Source of the DNA: Parapedobacter sp042666505
GTDB lineage: Bacteria > Bacteroidota > Bacteroidia > Sphingobacteriales > Sphingobacteriaceae
Direction: 5' to 3'
NCBI RefSeq assembly: GCF_042666505.1
Contig: NZ_JBHTDN010000005.1
Span: 124,001 to 188,000 of the forward strand
DNA length: 64,000 nt
The notes under the pieces were generated by a model, which was not told where the DNA came from, did not search any database, and saw nothing but the letters and a program-made list of their open reading frames with translations. Below, in pieces: positions 9,177 to 17,251 of the stretch. The stretch's first letter is position 1, and the number at the start of each line of letters is the position of its first letter. A program made the position numbers and the translations under genes.

Positions 9177-9590
9177 TCAATCCGCGATCTCGATCCGCCG
9201 TGCATTATCCGTCTGGACCGTGATCTTCACAGAAACTGCGTCGGGGGGTAGTAGCCCAGCTATCTTTTCCGGCCATTCCACCAAGCAGTAGCGGCCAGAA
9301 TAAAAATAATCTTCGTAGCCCAGGTCAAAAGCCTCTTGTTCGGATTTGATACGGTAAAAGTCGAAATGGTAGATGGGTCCTTCAGGAGAGGTATATTCGT
9401 TAACGATGGCAAAGGTAGGACTGGAAGTGGCATCCACAACGCCCAGTCGTATGCATAGCGCCTTAATAAGTGTCGTCTTTCCAGCGCCCATTTCCCCATA
9501 AAAAAGAAAAACGCGCCTTCCGCCGGCGGCTGCCAGCACGCGGGCAGCCACTTCCGGCAATTCCGCTAAATTCGCCAGTTCAATAACCAT
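9177..9590 (-). CDS. tsaE: tRNA threonylcarbamoyladenosine biosynthesis ATPase TsaE
   Basis: The 137-residue P-loop protein has Walker A GEMGAGKTT (residues 32-40), TSSPTF in the switch region and the family motif YHFDFYR. TsaE is the ATPase that works with TsaB and TsaD to make t6A37 in ANN-decoding tRNAs. The length is as expected. It lies 23 bp downstream of porX and 67 bp upstream of the sigma-factor start, all on the minus strand. Confidence 0.95.
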   Translation of the reverse strand: MVIELANLAELPEVAARVLAAAGGRRVFLFYGEMGAGKTTLIKALCIRLGVVDATSSPTFAIVNEYTSPEGPIYHFDFYRIKSEQEAFDLGYEDYFYSGRYCLVEWPEKIAGLLPPDAVSVKITVQTDNARRIEIAD

Positions 9591-9613
9591 GTGTGCAAAA
9601 ATACGCTTTTTGC

Positions 9614-11167
9614 TTACTTGGTCGTATAGGTGGCAAACGGGATGATCATTTCTTCCAACGAGATGCCGCCGTGTTGAAACGTTTCATTGAAGTAGTTGAC
9701 GAAGTGATTGTAATTGTTGGGATATACAAAATAGATATCCTCCTTCGCAAAGATAAAACTGGAACTCACATGCAGCTTCGGCAACAACGCATCGTGCGGA
9801 TTTTTCACATGGAAAACATCCTTGGCAATGTAGTTGAGATTTTTCCCCTGCTTATAGCGGAGATTGGTGTTGGTATTACGGTCACCGATAACTTTACTGG
9901 CGCGTTTCACCCGGATCGTACCATGGTCAGTGGTGATGATCACACGCACCTGCTTTTGAGCAAGCCACTTTAATGCATCCAACAGGGGAGAGTGCTCAAA
10001 CCAGGAAAGCGTAAGCGAGCGATAGGCAGCCTCGTCATTGGCTAATTCGCGGATCATAGCCATATCCGTGCGGGCATGCGAAAGCATATCCACAAAGTTA
10101 TATACCAATACGTTGAGGTCGTTCCCCATCAGGTTACTTAAATTGTCGGCCACGTCTCGCCCCTGTTCCAAGGTCAATATTTTATGGTAAGAATGTTTGC
10201 ATTCTTTACGATATAGGCGCTTAATCTGATCGGCAAGAAATTTATCTTCGTGCAGGTTCTTCCCGCCCTCGTCTTCATCATTCTGCCAAAGCTCCGGATG
10301 TTGCCGCTCCATTTCGAGCGGCATCAACCCGCTGAATATCGCGTTGCGCGCATATTGGGTAGCCGTCGGCAGGATGCTGTAATAGCTATCCTCCTCCTCC
10401 AAGCGGAAATGCGTCCCTATCACGTCATTGATCACCCGCCATTGATCATACCGCAGGTTATCGATGAGGAAGAAAAATGTTGGCCGGTGTTCCTGCAAAG
10501 TCGGAAAAACCTTCTTGCGGAATAATTGATGAGACATAACGGGGCCTTTTTCAGGCTCCTTTACCCAATGGAGATAATTTTTTTCGATAAACTTGAAAAA
10601 CTGCATGTTCGCCTCAGCCTTCTGCAAGGTTAACACTTCGTGCATCCCTGCATCTTCCAGTTTCTCAAGAGATAATTCCCAATAAATCAGCTTTTTGTAA
10701 ACATCCGCCCATTGTTCGAAGTTCAGGTTATCGTTCAAAATCATACCCAGATTTCGGAAGTCCTGCTGGTAGGCCATCGACGTCTTCTCGCTGATAAGCC
10801 GTTTATTTTCCGTCAGCTTCTTAATCGTTAGCAAAATCTGTTTAGGATTTACCGGCTTGATGAGGTAGTCGTCTATTTTGGAACCGATGGCATCTTCCAT
10901 CAGATGTTCTTCTTCATTTTTAGTGACCAACACCATGGGTATACCCGGGTTGATGTTTTTCAATGCCGAAAGCGTCTCCAAGCCCGTAAGGCCCGGCATG
11001 TTTTCATCTAAGAACACTAAATCGTAAAAACCTTTTTTGAAAGCATCCACCGCGTCGTTACCATTCGTTACGGTTTTTACCCCATACCCTTTTTCATTTA
11101 ACAACATGATGTGCGGTTTCAGCAAATCGATTTCGTCATCTGCCCATAATATATTCGTCTCTTGCAT
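9614..11167 (-). CDS. porX: PorX-type response regulator with PglZ (alkaline-phosphatase superfamily) domain
   Basis: The 517-residue protein begins at the ATG at 11167 (MQETNILWADDE); the frame upstream to 11338 has no plausible start. The receiver domain (residues 1-120) has the acidic pocket ADDE, phosphoacceptor Asp54 in FLDENMPG, and Lys in LIKPVNP. The C-terminal half is a PglZ domain with LIDNLRYDQW and TTDHGTIRVKRA, which hold the metal and catalytic residues of this superfamily. Length and order match PorX of Porphyromonas gingivalis, the regulator of T9SS genes that works with the kinase PorY and the ECF factor SigP. PorY is not in this window, but an ECF sigma gene lies two genes downstream on the same strand. 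Confidence 0.93.
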   Translation of the reverse strand: MQETNILWADDEIDLLKPHIMLLNEKGYGVKTVTNGNDAVDAFKKGFYDLVFLDENMPGLTGLETLSALKNINPGIPMVLVTKNEEEHLMEDAIGSKIDDYLIKPVNPKQILLTIKKLTENKRLISEKTSMAYQQDFRNLGMILNDNLNFEQWADVYKKLIYWELSLEKLEDAGMHEVLTLQKAEANMQFFKFIEKNYLHWVKEPEKGPVMSHQLFRKKVFPTLQEHRPTFFFLIDNLRYDQWRVINDVIGTHFRLEEEDSYYSILPTATQYARNAIFSGLMPLEMERQHPELWQNDEDEGGKNLHEDKFLADQIKRLYRKECKHSYHKILTLEQGRDVADNLSNLMGNDLNVLVYNFVDMLSHARTDMAMIRELANDEAAYRSLTLSWFEHSPLLDALKWLAQKQVRVIITTDHGTIRVKRASKVIGDRNTNTNLRYKQGKNLNYIAKDVFHVKNPHDALLPKLHVSSSFIFAKEDIYFVYPNNYNHFVNYFNETFQHGGISLEEMIIPFATYTTK

Positions 11168-11315
11168 GCCGGCTCCGTTTCTATCCATTGAAATAATCGC
11201 GAACATAGCGAAAAGTTTGCCGGCATCTACATTTTTAACAAAAATTAACAGGCATCTACCGTATCTTTGCCGGTATACTTTTGGGAGACAACGCCTCCAG
11301 CAGTGCGAACAAACT

Positions 11316-12545
11316 TTGAATAAAAAGAAGATAATCAACGACCCTGTTTATGGATTCATATCCATTCCATCCGGTTTTATATTTGACCTGATACAGCATC
11401 CGTACTTCCAACGCCTGCGCTACATTAAGCAGGTCAGCATGACGCATTTGGTTTATCCAGGGGCCCTGCATACCCGTTTCCAGCACGCGTTGGGCGCCAT
11501 GCACCTGATGGCATTGGCGGTTGAGACCCTTCGCGGCAAAGGGGCTGTGATCACCGACGCCGAAGAGGAAGCTGCCCTCGTAGCCATTCTTTTACACGAT
11601 ATCGGTCATGGTCCGTTTTCCCATTCCCTGGAACACACGTTGGTTGAAGGCGTATCCCACGAGCTACTTTCCGCCTTGATGATGAAAGAGCTCAATGACG
11701 TCTTTGCCGGGAGGCTTGACCTAGCGATTGAGATTTTTAACAACCGCCACCCCAAGAAATTCCTGCATCAACTGGTGTCCGGACAGCTGGATCTCGACCG
11801 TATGGACTACCTTAGTCGGGATAGCTTCTTTACGGGCGTAGCTGAAGGGGTAATCAGTTTTGACCGGATCATTAAAATGATGACTGTGGTTAACAACGAA
11901 CTGGTCATCGAATATAAAGGGATCTATTCCATTGAAAAATTCCTGATCGCCAGGCGACTGATGTATTGGCAGGTTTACCTGCACAAGACGGTCCTCGGCG
12001 CTGAGCAAATGTTACTGAAAATCCTGCAACGGGCGAAAGAATTATATGGAAGTGGCATTTCTCTTTTTGCTTCACCATCCTTGGAACATTTTTTGCGCAA
12101 CAAGATTACCCGAGAGAATTTCACCGAAAATGTGTCACATTTGGTTCACTTTTCACGTCTCGATGACACAGACATCTTGTCGGCCGTGAAAACTTGGGCG
12201 TATCATGAAGACCCCATCTTGCAGATGTTGTGTTCACGGCTCATGAAACGTTCCTTGTACCACACCGAACTGCACAGCAGTGAGCTGGATAGTCGGTTTA
12301 TCGATGATATGAAAGCCCGGGCGGTAACCTACTTTGGTATAGATGCGGCTCATGTGGATTATTATGTATGGACGCAATTAATTGAAAACAGTGCTTACGA
12401 ACTAAATAGCAGTAATATTAAGATCTTAATGAAAGACGGTAGCATACAGGATATTGCAGAGGCATCTGATCTGTCCAATTTAGAGACGCTATCGAGGAAA
12501 GTGCGGAAATTCGCCATATCCTTTCCCAAAGAATTAATAAGCTGA
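11316..12545 (+). CDS. HD-domain phosphohydrolase (dNTPase-like)
   Basis: This 409-residue protein carries the HD metal-binding motifs: His in HTRFQHALGAMHLM, the HD pair in LLHDIGHGPFSHSLEH, and a later Asp in LDLDRMDYLSRDS. It belongs to the SAMHD1/dGTPase-like branch of the HD superfamily; the real substrate is unknown. I chose the TTG at 11316 (LNKKKIINDPVYG), since the frame open from 11037 runs through the divergent porX coding region. TAnnTTTG-type boxes at 11262-11269 and 11276-11283 precede it, without a clear -33 TTG. It opens a plus-strand block with the lipid A genes. Confidence 0.88.
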   Translation: MNKKKIINDPVYGFISIPSGFIFDLIQHPYFQRLRYIKQVSMTHLVYPGALHTRFQHALGAMHLMALAVETLRGKGAVITDAEEEAALVAILLHDIGHGPFSHSLEHTLVEGVSHELLSALMMKELNDVFAGRLDLAIEIFNNRHPKKFLHQLVSGQLDLDRMDYLSRDSFFTGVAEGVISFDRIIKMMTVVNNELVIEYKGIYSIEKFLIARRLMYWQVYLHKTVLGAEQMLLKILQRAKELYGSGISLFASPSLEHFLRNKITRENFTENVSHLVHFSRLDDTDILSAVKTWAYHEDPILQMLCSRLMKRSLYHTELHSSELDSRFIDDMKARAVTYFGIDAAHVDYYVWTQLIENSAYELNSSNIKILMKDGSIQDIAEASDLSNLETLSRKVRKFAISFPKELIS

Positions 12546-12594
12546 TAACCAGTAAAAATTTTAATATATATCGTTTAAACTTATACATTTGCAG

Positions 12595-13635
12595 ATGCAA
12601 TTTTCCGCACATCAAATAGCAACGCTCGTGAATGGTTCCCTTGAGGGGAACCCCGATGTGATGGTGGAGCAACTGGCCAAAATTGAAGAGGCGACGGCCG
12701 GCAGTCTTTCTTTTTTGTCTAATCCGAAATACGAACAGTACTTATACACAACCCAAGCGTCAGTCATTATCGTCAATCAGGATCTGAAGCTGGACAAACC
12801 CGTAGCAGGTACGTTAATCCGGGTAAAAAATGCCTATTCCGCTTTTTCCATGTTATTGGAGGTCTACAATAAAATGCGGCTGGACAAAACCGGCATTGAA
12901 AGTCCCGTATTTATCCACCCGACTGCCAAAATTGGCGAAAATGTCTACATCGGTGCTTTTACCTATATAGACAAGGACGTGGTCATTCAAGATAACTGCA
13001 AAATATATCCGCATGTGTATATCGGAGAGAACGTTAAAATAGGGAACGATACCACGCTGTTCCCCGGGGTATCCGTCTATTTTGACTGCATAATCGGGCA
13101 GCATGTAATCGTCCATTCCGGCACGGTCATTGGCAGCGATGGTTTTGGGTTTGCCCCACAAGAAGATGGAACGTATAGCAAGATCAACCAAATCGGGAAT
13201 GTGATCATTGAGGATGACGTAGAAATCGGAGCGAATACGGTAATAGATCGGGCTACAATGGGTTCAACAATTATCCGGAAAGGCGTGAAATTGGACAACC
13301 TTATCCAAGTGGCTCACAATGTAGAAATCGGCAAAAACACGGTAATCGCCGCACAATCGGGTATTTCGGGAAGCACGAAAATCGGTGAAAATGCCGTAAT
13401 TGGCGGACAGGTTGGTATCGTGGGACATATCAACATCGCCAGTGGAACCCAGATACAAGCCCAATCCGGAGTAAACCGTACCATCGCCGATGCCGGTAAA
13501 AAATGGTCGGGCAGCCCCGCTGCTCCCTATAATGCGCAGATGCGGTCGCAGGTTGTATATTCCCGCCTACCCGAATTGGAGCGCCGCCTGGAGGAATTGG
13601 AGCAACTACTATTAGCAAAAGAACTATCAAAATAA
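12595..13635 (+). CDS. lpxD: UDP-3-O-acylglucosamine N-acyltransferase LpxD
   Basis: The 346-residue protein has an N-terminal uridine-binding domain (AHQIATLVNGSLEG) and a left-handed beta-helix of hexapeptide repeats from about residue 100 (for example IHPTAKIGENVYIGAFTYID). It also has the region with the catalytic His (LIQVAHNVEIG) and a C-terminal helix. LpxD transfers the second 3-hydroxyacyl chain in lipid A synthesis, using acyl-ACP. The ATG at 12595 is preferred over the in-frame TTG at 12589. A TACATTTG box (12584-12591) sits three bases before it, although no -33 TTG was found. lpxC-fabZ and lpxA follow. Confidence 0.96.
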   Translation: MQFSAHQIATLVNGSLEGNPDVMVEQLAKIEEATAGSLSFLSNPKYEQYLYTTQASVIIVNQDLKLDKPVAGTLIRVKNAYSAFSMLLEVYNKMRLDKTGIESPVFIHPTAKIGENVYIGAFTYIDKDVVIQDNCKIYPHVYIGENVKIGNDTTLFPGVSVYFDCIIGQHVIVHSGTVIGSDGFGFAPQEDGTYSKINQIGNVIIEDDVEIGANTVIDRATMGSTIIRKGVKLDNLIQVAHNVEIGKNTVIAAQSGISGSTKIGENAVIGGQVGIVGHINIASGTQIQAQSGVNRTIADAGKKWSGSPAAPYNAQMRSQVVYSRLPELERRLEELEQLLLAKELSK

Positions 13636-13680
13636 ACGAAGTGCTGTTCCGCCTACCAACGGATAAGCCAATTGACAACG

Positions 13681-15090
13681 ATGAACGTAAAACAACGAAC
13701 AATCAAATCAGAAATCAGTATTTCAGGTGTCGGGCTCCATACGGGTAAACCCGTCACCATCACCCTGAAACCGGCTCCCGAACAACATTGGTATCGGTTC
13801 AGGCGCATTGACCTCGAAAAGCAACCGACCATTCTCGTCGATGCTGACAACGTTTCCGATACGTCGCGCGGAACGACCATCTCCCATAACGGAGCCAGTG
13901 TAAGTACCATTGAACACCTGATGGCGGCATTGGTGGGGCTGCAGATCGACAACGTACTCATCGATATCGACGGCCCAGAAGTCCCCATTATGGATGGCAG
14001 TTCCGCTCCCTTTGTCAAGGCGATCGAGCAAATCGGCTATGTTGACCAGCTAGCAGATCGCGATTATTACGAAATTCCACATAACATTCACCATACCGAA
14101 CCCGATCGGAAGGTCGAAATGGTAGCGATGCCCCTGGATGGCTATCGCTTTACCTGCATGATTGATTTTAACTCGCCGGTGCTGGGTAGCCAACACGCCT
14201 CCATCAGTAACATCGACGAGTTTTCCAAAGATATCGCCTCATCCCGTACGTTTTGCTTTCTCCACGAACTTGAGATGCTGTTGAAAAACAACCTCATTAA
14301 GGGGGGAGATCTCAACAATGCCATCGTGGTCGTCGACAAAGAGGTAAGTAAAGACGAACTGCGTCACCTGGCGAAACTATTCCACCGCGAAGACATCGAC
14401 GTAGCTAAGGAAGGTATATTGGATAACATTGAACTGCGTCATCAAAATGAACCGGCACGACACAAACTGCTGGATATGATTGGCGACCTGGCACTGGTTG
14501 GACGCCCTATTAAGGGCCATATCATGGCTGCACGGCCTGGCCATGCCGCCAACGTGGCCTTTGCCAAAAAGATCAAAGCGCAGATAAAAAAAGAAAAGGG
14601 ACGCAAATACGTGAAAGTATATGATCCCAATATGCCGCCACTGTACGACACCGTCCAGATCATGAAAATTCTGCCCCACAGGCAACCTTTCCTGATGGTC
14701 GATAAAATTCTGGAGCTGACCAAGTCGCATGTCGTCGGACTGAAAAACGTGACCATGAACGAGGATCTGTTCATGGGACATTTCCCGGGCGCTCCGGTCT
14801 TCCCGGGCGTTCTGCAAATTGAAGCGATGGCTCAAACCGGCGGGATTCTGGTCCTTAGCACCGTGCCCGATCCCGAAAACTACCTAACGCTCTTTCTTAA
14901 AATCGAAAACGCCCGGTTTAAGGCACAGGTGAACCCGGGGGACACCATTATTTTCCGCTGCGATCTCCTCGAACCCATCCGTAGGGGCATTGCCCAGATG
15001 AAAGGCGTAGGCATGGTCGGCGAAAAAATAGTGGTTGAAGCAGAGCTGATGGCTCAGATTGTAAAAGTAAAAGAGAGCCAAGCATCATGA
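13681..15090 (+). CDS. lpxC-fabZ: Bifunctional LpxC deacetylase / FabZ dehydratase
   Basis: The 469-residue fusion is typical of Bacteroidota. Residues 1-310 are LpxC, the zinc deacetylase that commits UDP-acyl-GlcNAc to lipid A; the metal ligands are visible in TIEHLMAAL and HKLLDMIGD, and the catalytic His in ARPGHAANV. Residues 325-469 are FabZ, the 3-hydroxyacyl-ACP dehydratase of fatty-acid elongation, with LPHRQPFLMVD, GHFPGAPVFPGVL and the catalytic Glu in QIEAMAQ. The fusion joins the two enzymes that compete for 3-hydroxyacyl-ACP flux. The ATG at 13681 is preferred to the TTG at 13672. The last bases overlap the lpxA start (ATGA). Confidence 0.97.
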   Translation: MNVKQRTIKSEISISGVGLHTGKPVTITLKPAPEQHWYRFRRIDLEKQPTILVDADNVSDTSRGTTISHNGASVSTIEHLMAALVGLQIDNVLIDIDGPEVPIMDGSSAPFVKAIEQIGYVDQLADRDYYEIPHNIHHTEPDRKVEMVAMPLDGYRFTCMIDFNSPVLGSQHASISNIDEFSKDIASSRTFCFLHELEMLLKNNLIKGGDLNNAIVVVDKEVSKDELRHLAKLFHREDIDVAKEGILDNIELRHQNEPARHKLLDMIGDLALVGRPIKGHIMAARPGHAANVAFAKKIKAQIKKEKGRKYVKVYDPNMPPLYDTVQIMKILPHRQPFLMVDKILELTKSHVVGLKNVTMNEDLFMGHFPGAPVFPGVLQIEAMAQTGGILVLSTVPDPENYLTLFLKIENARFKAQVNPGDTIIFRCDLLEPIRRGIAQMKGVGMVGEKIVVEAELMAQIVKVKESQAS

Positions 15091-15881
15091 TACAACCCCT
15101 AGCATATATACACCCACAGGCCAAGATTGCCGGTAACGTAGTCATCGAACCCTTTGTTACCATCCATAAAGATGTCGTGATCGAAGAGGGCACATGGATC
15201 GGGTCCAACGTTACCATTATGGATGGCGCGCGAATCGGCAAAAACTGTCGCATATTCCCCGGCGCCGTCATTTCAGGTATCCCACAGGACCTGAAATTCG
15301 ATGGCGAGGAAACCACTGCCGAAATTGGAGACAACACCACAATCCGGGAGTGTGTCACCGTTAATCGGGGTACGAAAGATAAATGGAAAACCGTAATCGG
15401 GAAAAACTGTCTGATTCAGGCGTATAGTCACATCGCGCATGATTGCATCGTCGGAGACAATTGTATTTTTTCCAATAGCAGCACACTCGCCGGCCACATC
15501 ACCGTGGGCGATTATGTAGTATTGGCAGGTATGGTCGCCGTACACCAGTTCTGCCACATCGGCTCGCACGCTTTTATCGCTGGCGGTTCTCTGGTGCGCA
15601 AAGACGTACCTCCCTTTGTCAAAGCCGCCCGGGAACCTTTGGCCTATGTCGGAATCAATTCCGTAGGCCTGCGGCGGAGAGGCTTTTCATCTAACCAGAT
15701 CAACGAAATACAAGATATTTACCGGGTACTGTTCGTAAAAAACAACAACCTTACCAAAGCATTGGATATTATTGAGGCCGAATACAAACCCACGGAAATA
15801 CGGGATGAAATACTTGATTTCGTACGGAACTCCAACAGGGGGGTCATGAAAGGGTTCGGCCAAAGCAAAGGAATACTTTGA
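15087..15881 (+). CDS. lpxA: Acyl-ACP--UDP-N-acetylglucosamine O-acyltransferase LpxA
   Basis: The 264-residue left-handed beta-helix protein has hexapeptide repeats through about residue 190, the catalytic His in SHIAHDCIVGDN, and a C-terminal helical domain. LpxA starts lipid A synthesis by transferring a 3-hydroxyacyl chain to the 3-OH of UDP-GlcNAc. Its ATG overlaps the TGA of lpxC-fabZ by 4 bp, so the two are translationally coupled. The ABC ATPase gene follows after 3 bp. Confidence 0.97.
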   Translation: MIQPLAYIHPQAKIAGNVVIEPFVTIHKDVVIEEGTWIGSNVTIMDGARIGKNCRIFPGAVISGIPQDLKFDGEETTAEIGDNTTIRECVTVNRGTKDKWKTVIGKNCLIQAYSHIAHDCIVGDNCIFSNSSTLAGHITVGDYVVLAGMVAVHQFCHIGSHAFIAGGSLVRKDVPPFVKAAREPLAYVGINSVGLRRRGFSSNQINEIQDIYRVLFVKNNNLTKALDIIEAEYKPTEIRDEILDFVRNSNRGVMKGFGQSKGIL

Positions 15882-15884
15882 GGC

Positions 15885-16502
15885 ATGTACATCGCTTTGG
15901 AGGACATCGGTAGGCGATTCAATCGTGAATGGGTTTTCCGGCACATCGATTATCGATTCGAAGCAGGTCAAAGCTATGCCGTTCTGGGACCGAATGGATC
16001 GGGTAAATCCACCTTCCTACAGGTTGTTGCTGCTAGCTTGATCCCTTCCGCTGGCCGAGTCCACTATGCCGATGCCGAAAAAAAAATCGACCCTGAATCC
16101 ATCTACCAATATCTTTCGTTGGCGGCGCCTTATATGGAGCTCATCGAAGAGTTTACGCTTGCCGAACAAGTCCGCTTCCACTTTGCGCTCAAAAACTACC
16201 TAAGCGGTTTCGATGAAGATGCGCTCATGGAGTTGTTGGGTCTTCGTCATGCCAAGGATCGGCAAATCCGACATTTTTCTTCCGGCATGAAACAACGGGT
16301 AAAACTAGCCTTGGCCTGCTGTTCCGACGTTCCCCTTGTATTATTGGACGAACCCACGAGTAACCTGGACCAACAGGGGATCGACTGGTACCTGAATCTT
16401 GTGACCGAAACACGGGCGGCACGGCTCGTGATTGTTTGCTCCAACCAGGAAAGGGAATATGGGTTTTGTGAGAACTTGATTAACATCGTGGATTATAAAT
16501 AA
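15885..16502 (+). CDS. ABC-type ATPase, single domain
   Basis: The 205-residue nucleotide-binding domain has Walker A GPNGSGKST, a slightly divergent signature FSSGMKQRVKLALA and Walker B VLLDEPTSNLD. It begins 3 bp after lpxA. No permease gene is adjacent. The position at the end of the lipid A genes suggests a membrane or envelope role, but this is inference. The signature has SSGM instead of SGGE, as seen in many ATPases of the CcmA and export-type groups. Substrate unknown. Confidence 0.85.
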   Translation: MYIALEDIGRRFNREWVFRHIDYRFEAGQSYAVLGPNGSGKSTFLQVVAASLIPSAGRVHYADAEKKIDPESIYQYLSLAAPYMELIEEFTLAEQVRFHFALKNYLSGFDEDALMELLGLRHAKDRQIRHFSSGMKQRVKLALACCSDVPLVLLDEPTSNLDQQGIDWYLNLVTETRAARLVIVCSNQEREYGFCENLINIVDYK

Positions 16503-16533
16503 TTGCAAATAGAGAGCCTGTTTCGTATCTTTG
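16503..16533 (+). promoter_or_regulatory. Promoter of efp (Bacteroidota type)
   Basis: TTG at 16503-16505 (-33), 20 bp, then TATCTTTG at 16526-16533 (-7, consensus TAnnTTTG). The efp ATG lies 36 bp after the box, giving a short leader. Confidence 0.75.
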
Positions 16534-16569
16534 ATCCCACATTTTTATACACCGTAACAGATTAATAGT

Positions 16570-17130
16570 ATGTCCAAAGCTTCAGAAGTAAAAACCGGCA
16601 ACATCCTACGCTTCAATGGTGAGTTGGTGTCCGTTGAAGAATACATTCACAGGACACCGGGGAACCTTCGGGCGTTTTACCAAGCTAAAATGCGCAATGT
16701 AAAAACCGGAAAATTGGTGGAATACCGTTTCCGGACCGATGAGGAAGTGGAAATTGCCCGTGTAGAGACCAGTGATTACCAATACCTATACGAAGATGGG
16801 GATACCTTCGTCGTGATGGACAACAACACATTTGAGCAATTCAATATTCCAAAACACCTGTTCGGCAGTTCGGCACGTTTTTTGAAAGAAGGTATGCAGG
16901 TGCTGATAGCCATGGAAAGCGACGAGCCGATTATGGCGCAAGCGCCTACCACAGTGGAATTAGAGATTACTTATACAGAGCCGGCGGTTAAAGGTGATAC
17001 TTCTACAAATGCCTTAAAAAGCGCGACAGTAGAAACCGGTGTCGAGATACGGGTGCCGCTATTTGTGAATCAAGGGGATAAAGTGAAGGTTGACACACGC
17101 TCTGGCGACTATATTGAACGCGTAAAATAA
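16570..17130 (+). CDS. efp: Elongation factor P
   Basis: The 186-residue, three-domain EF-P is of normal length and clear throughout (for example VELEITYTEPAVKGDT and VPLFVNQGDKVKVDTRSG). EF-P binds between the P and E sites of stalled ribosomes and speeds peptide-bond formation at polyproline stretches. The tip of the domain I loop reads HRTPGNLRAF, so the residue aligned with the modifiable Lys34 of E. coli EF-P is Asn32. A lysyl or rhamnosyl modification at that residue is therefore not possible in the known form. Its own promoter and terminator flank the gene. Confidence 0.96.
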   Translation: MSKASEVKTGNILRFNGELVSVEEYIHRTPGNLRAFYQAKMRNVKTGKLVEYRFRTDEEVEIARVETSDYQYLYEDGDTFVVMDNNTFEQFNIPKHLFGSSARFLKEGMQVLIAMESDEPIMAQAPTTVELEITYTEPAVKGDTSTNALKSATVETGVEIRVPLFVNQGDKVKVDTRSGDYIERVK

Positions 17131-17162
17131 AGAAATTAAATTTTTAGGTTTAGGTTGATTAT

Positions 17163-17201
17163 TCGGTCTTGGGGCTCCCCGCTTCAAGGCCGATTTTTTT
17201 T
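17163..17201 (+). terminator. Terminator after efp
   Basis: Stem 17163-17171 pairs with 17185-17193 (one G-U pair), with a smaller GC hairpin possible in the loop, followed by eight T at 17194-17201. It lies 32 bp after the efp stop. Confidence 0.85.
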
Positions 17202-17210
17202 CCGGAAAAC

Positions 17211-17244
17211 GAACCCGGCCGATCTAAGCGATCAGGCCGGGTTC
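17211..17244 (-). terminator. Hairpin terminator after the fasciclin/SusD-like gene
   Basis: A perfect 10-bp GC-rich stem (17211-17220 with 17235-17244) lies just beyond the stop of the minus-strand lipoprotein gene at 17252. On the minus strand it is followed by a short T-rich stretch (GTTTTCC), so termination is likely but the U tract is weak. Confidence 0.65.
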
Positions 17245-17251
17245 GGCTTTA

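Noticed and set aside
8552..9205. ATG at 9205 as the start of the ECF sigma gene
   Set aside because: It would overlap tsaE and add a hydrophobic N-terminal leader that ECF factors do not have; the TTG at 9109 is preferred, with some doubt.
11037..11315. N-terminal extension of the HD-domain gene
   Set aside because: The frame is open but runs antisense through the porX start and has no domain match; the protein family begins near the TTG at 11316.
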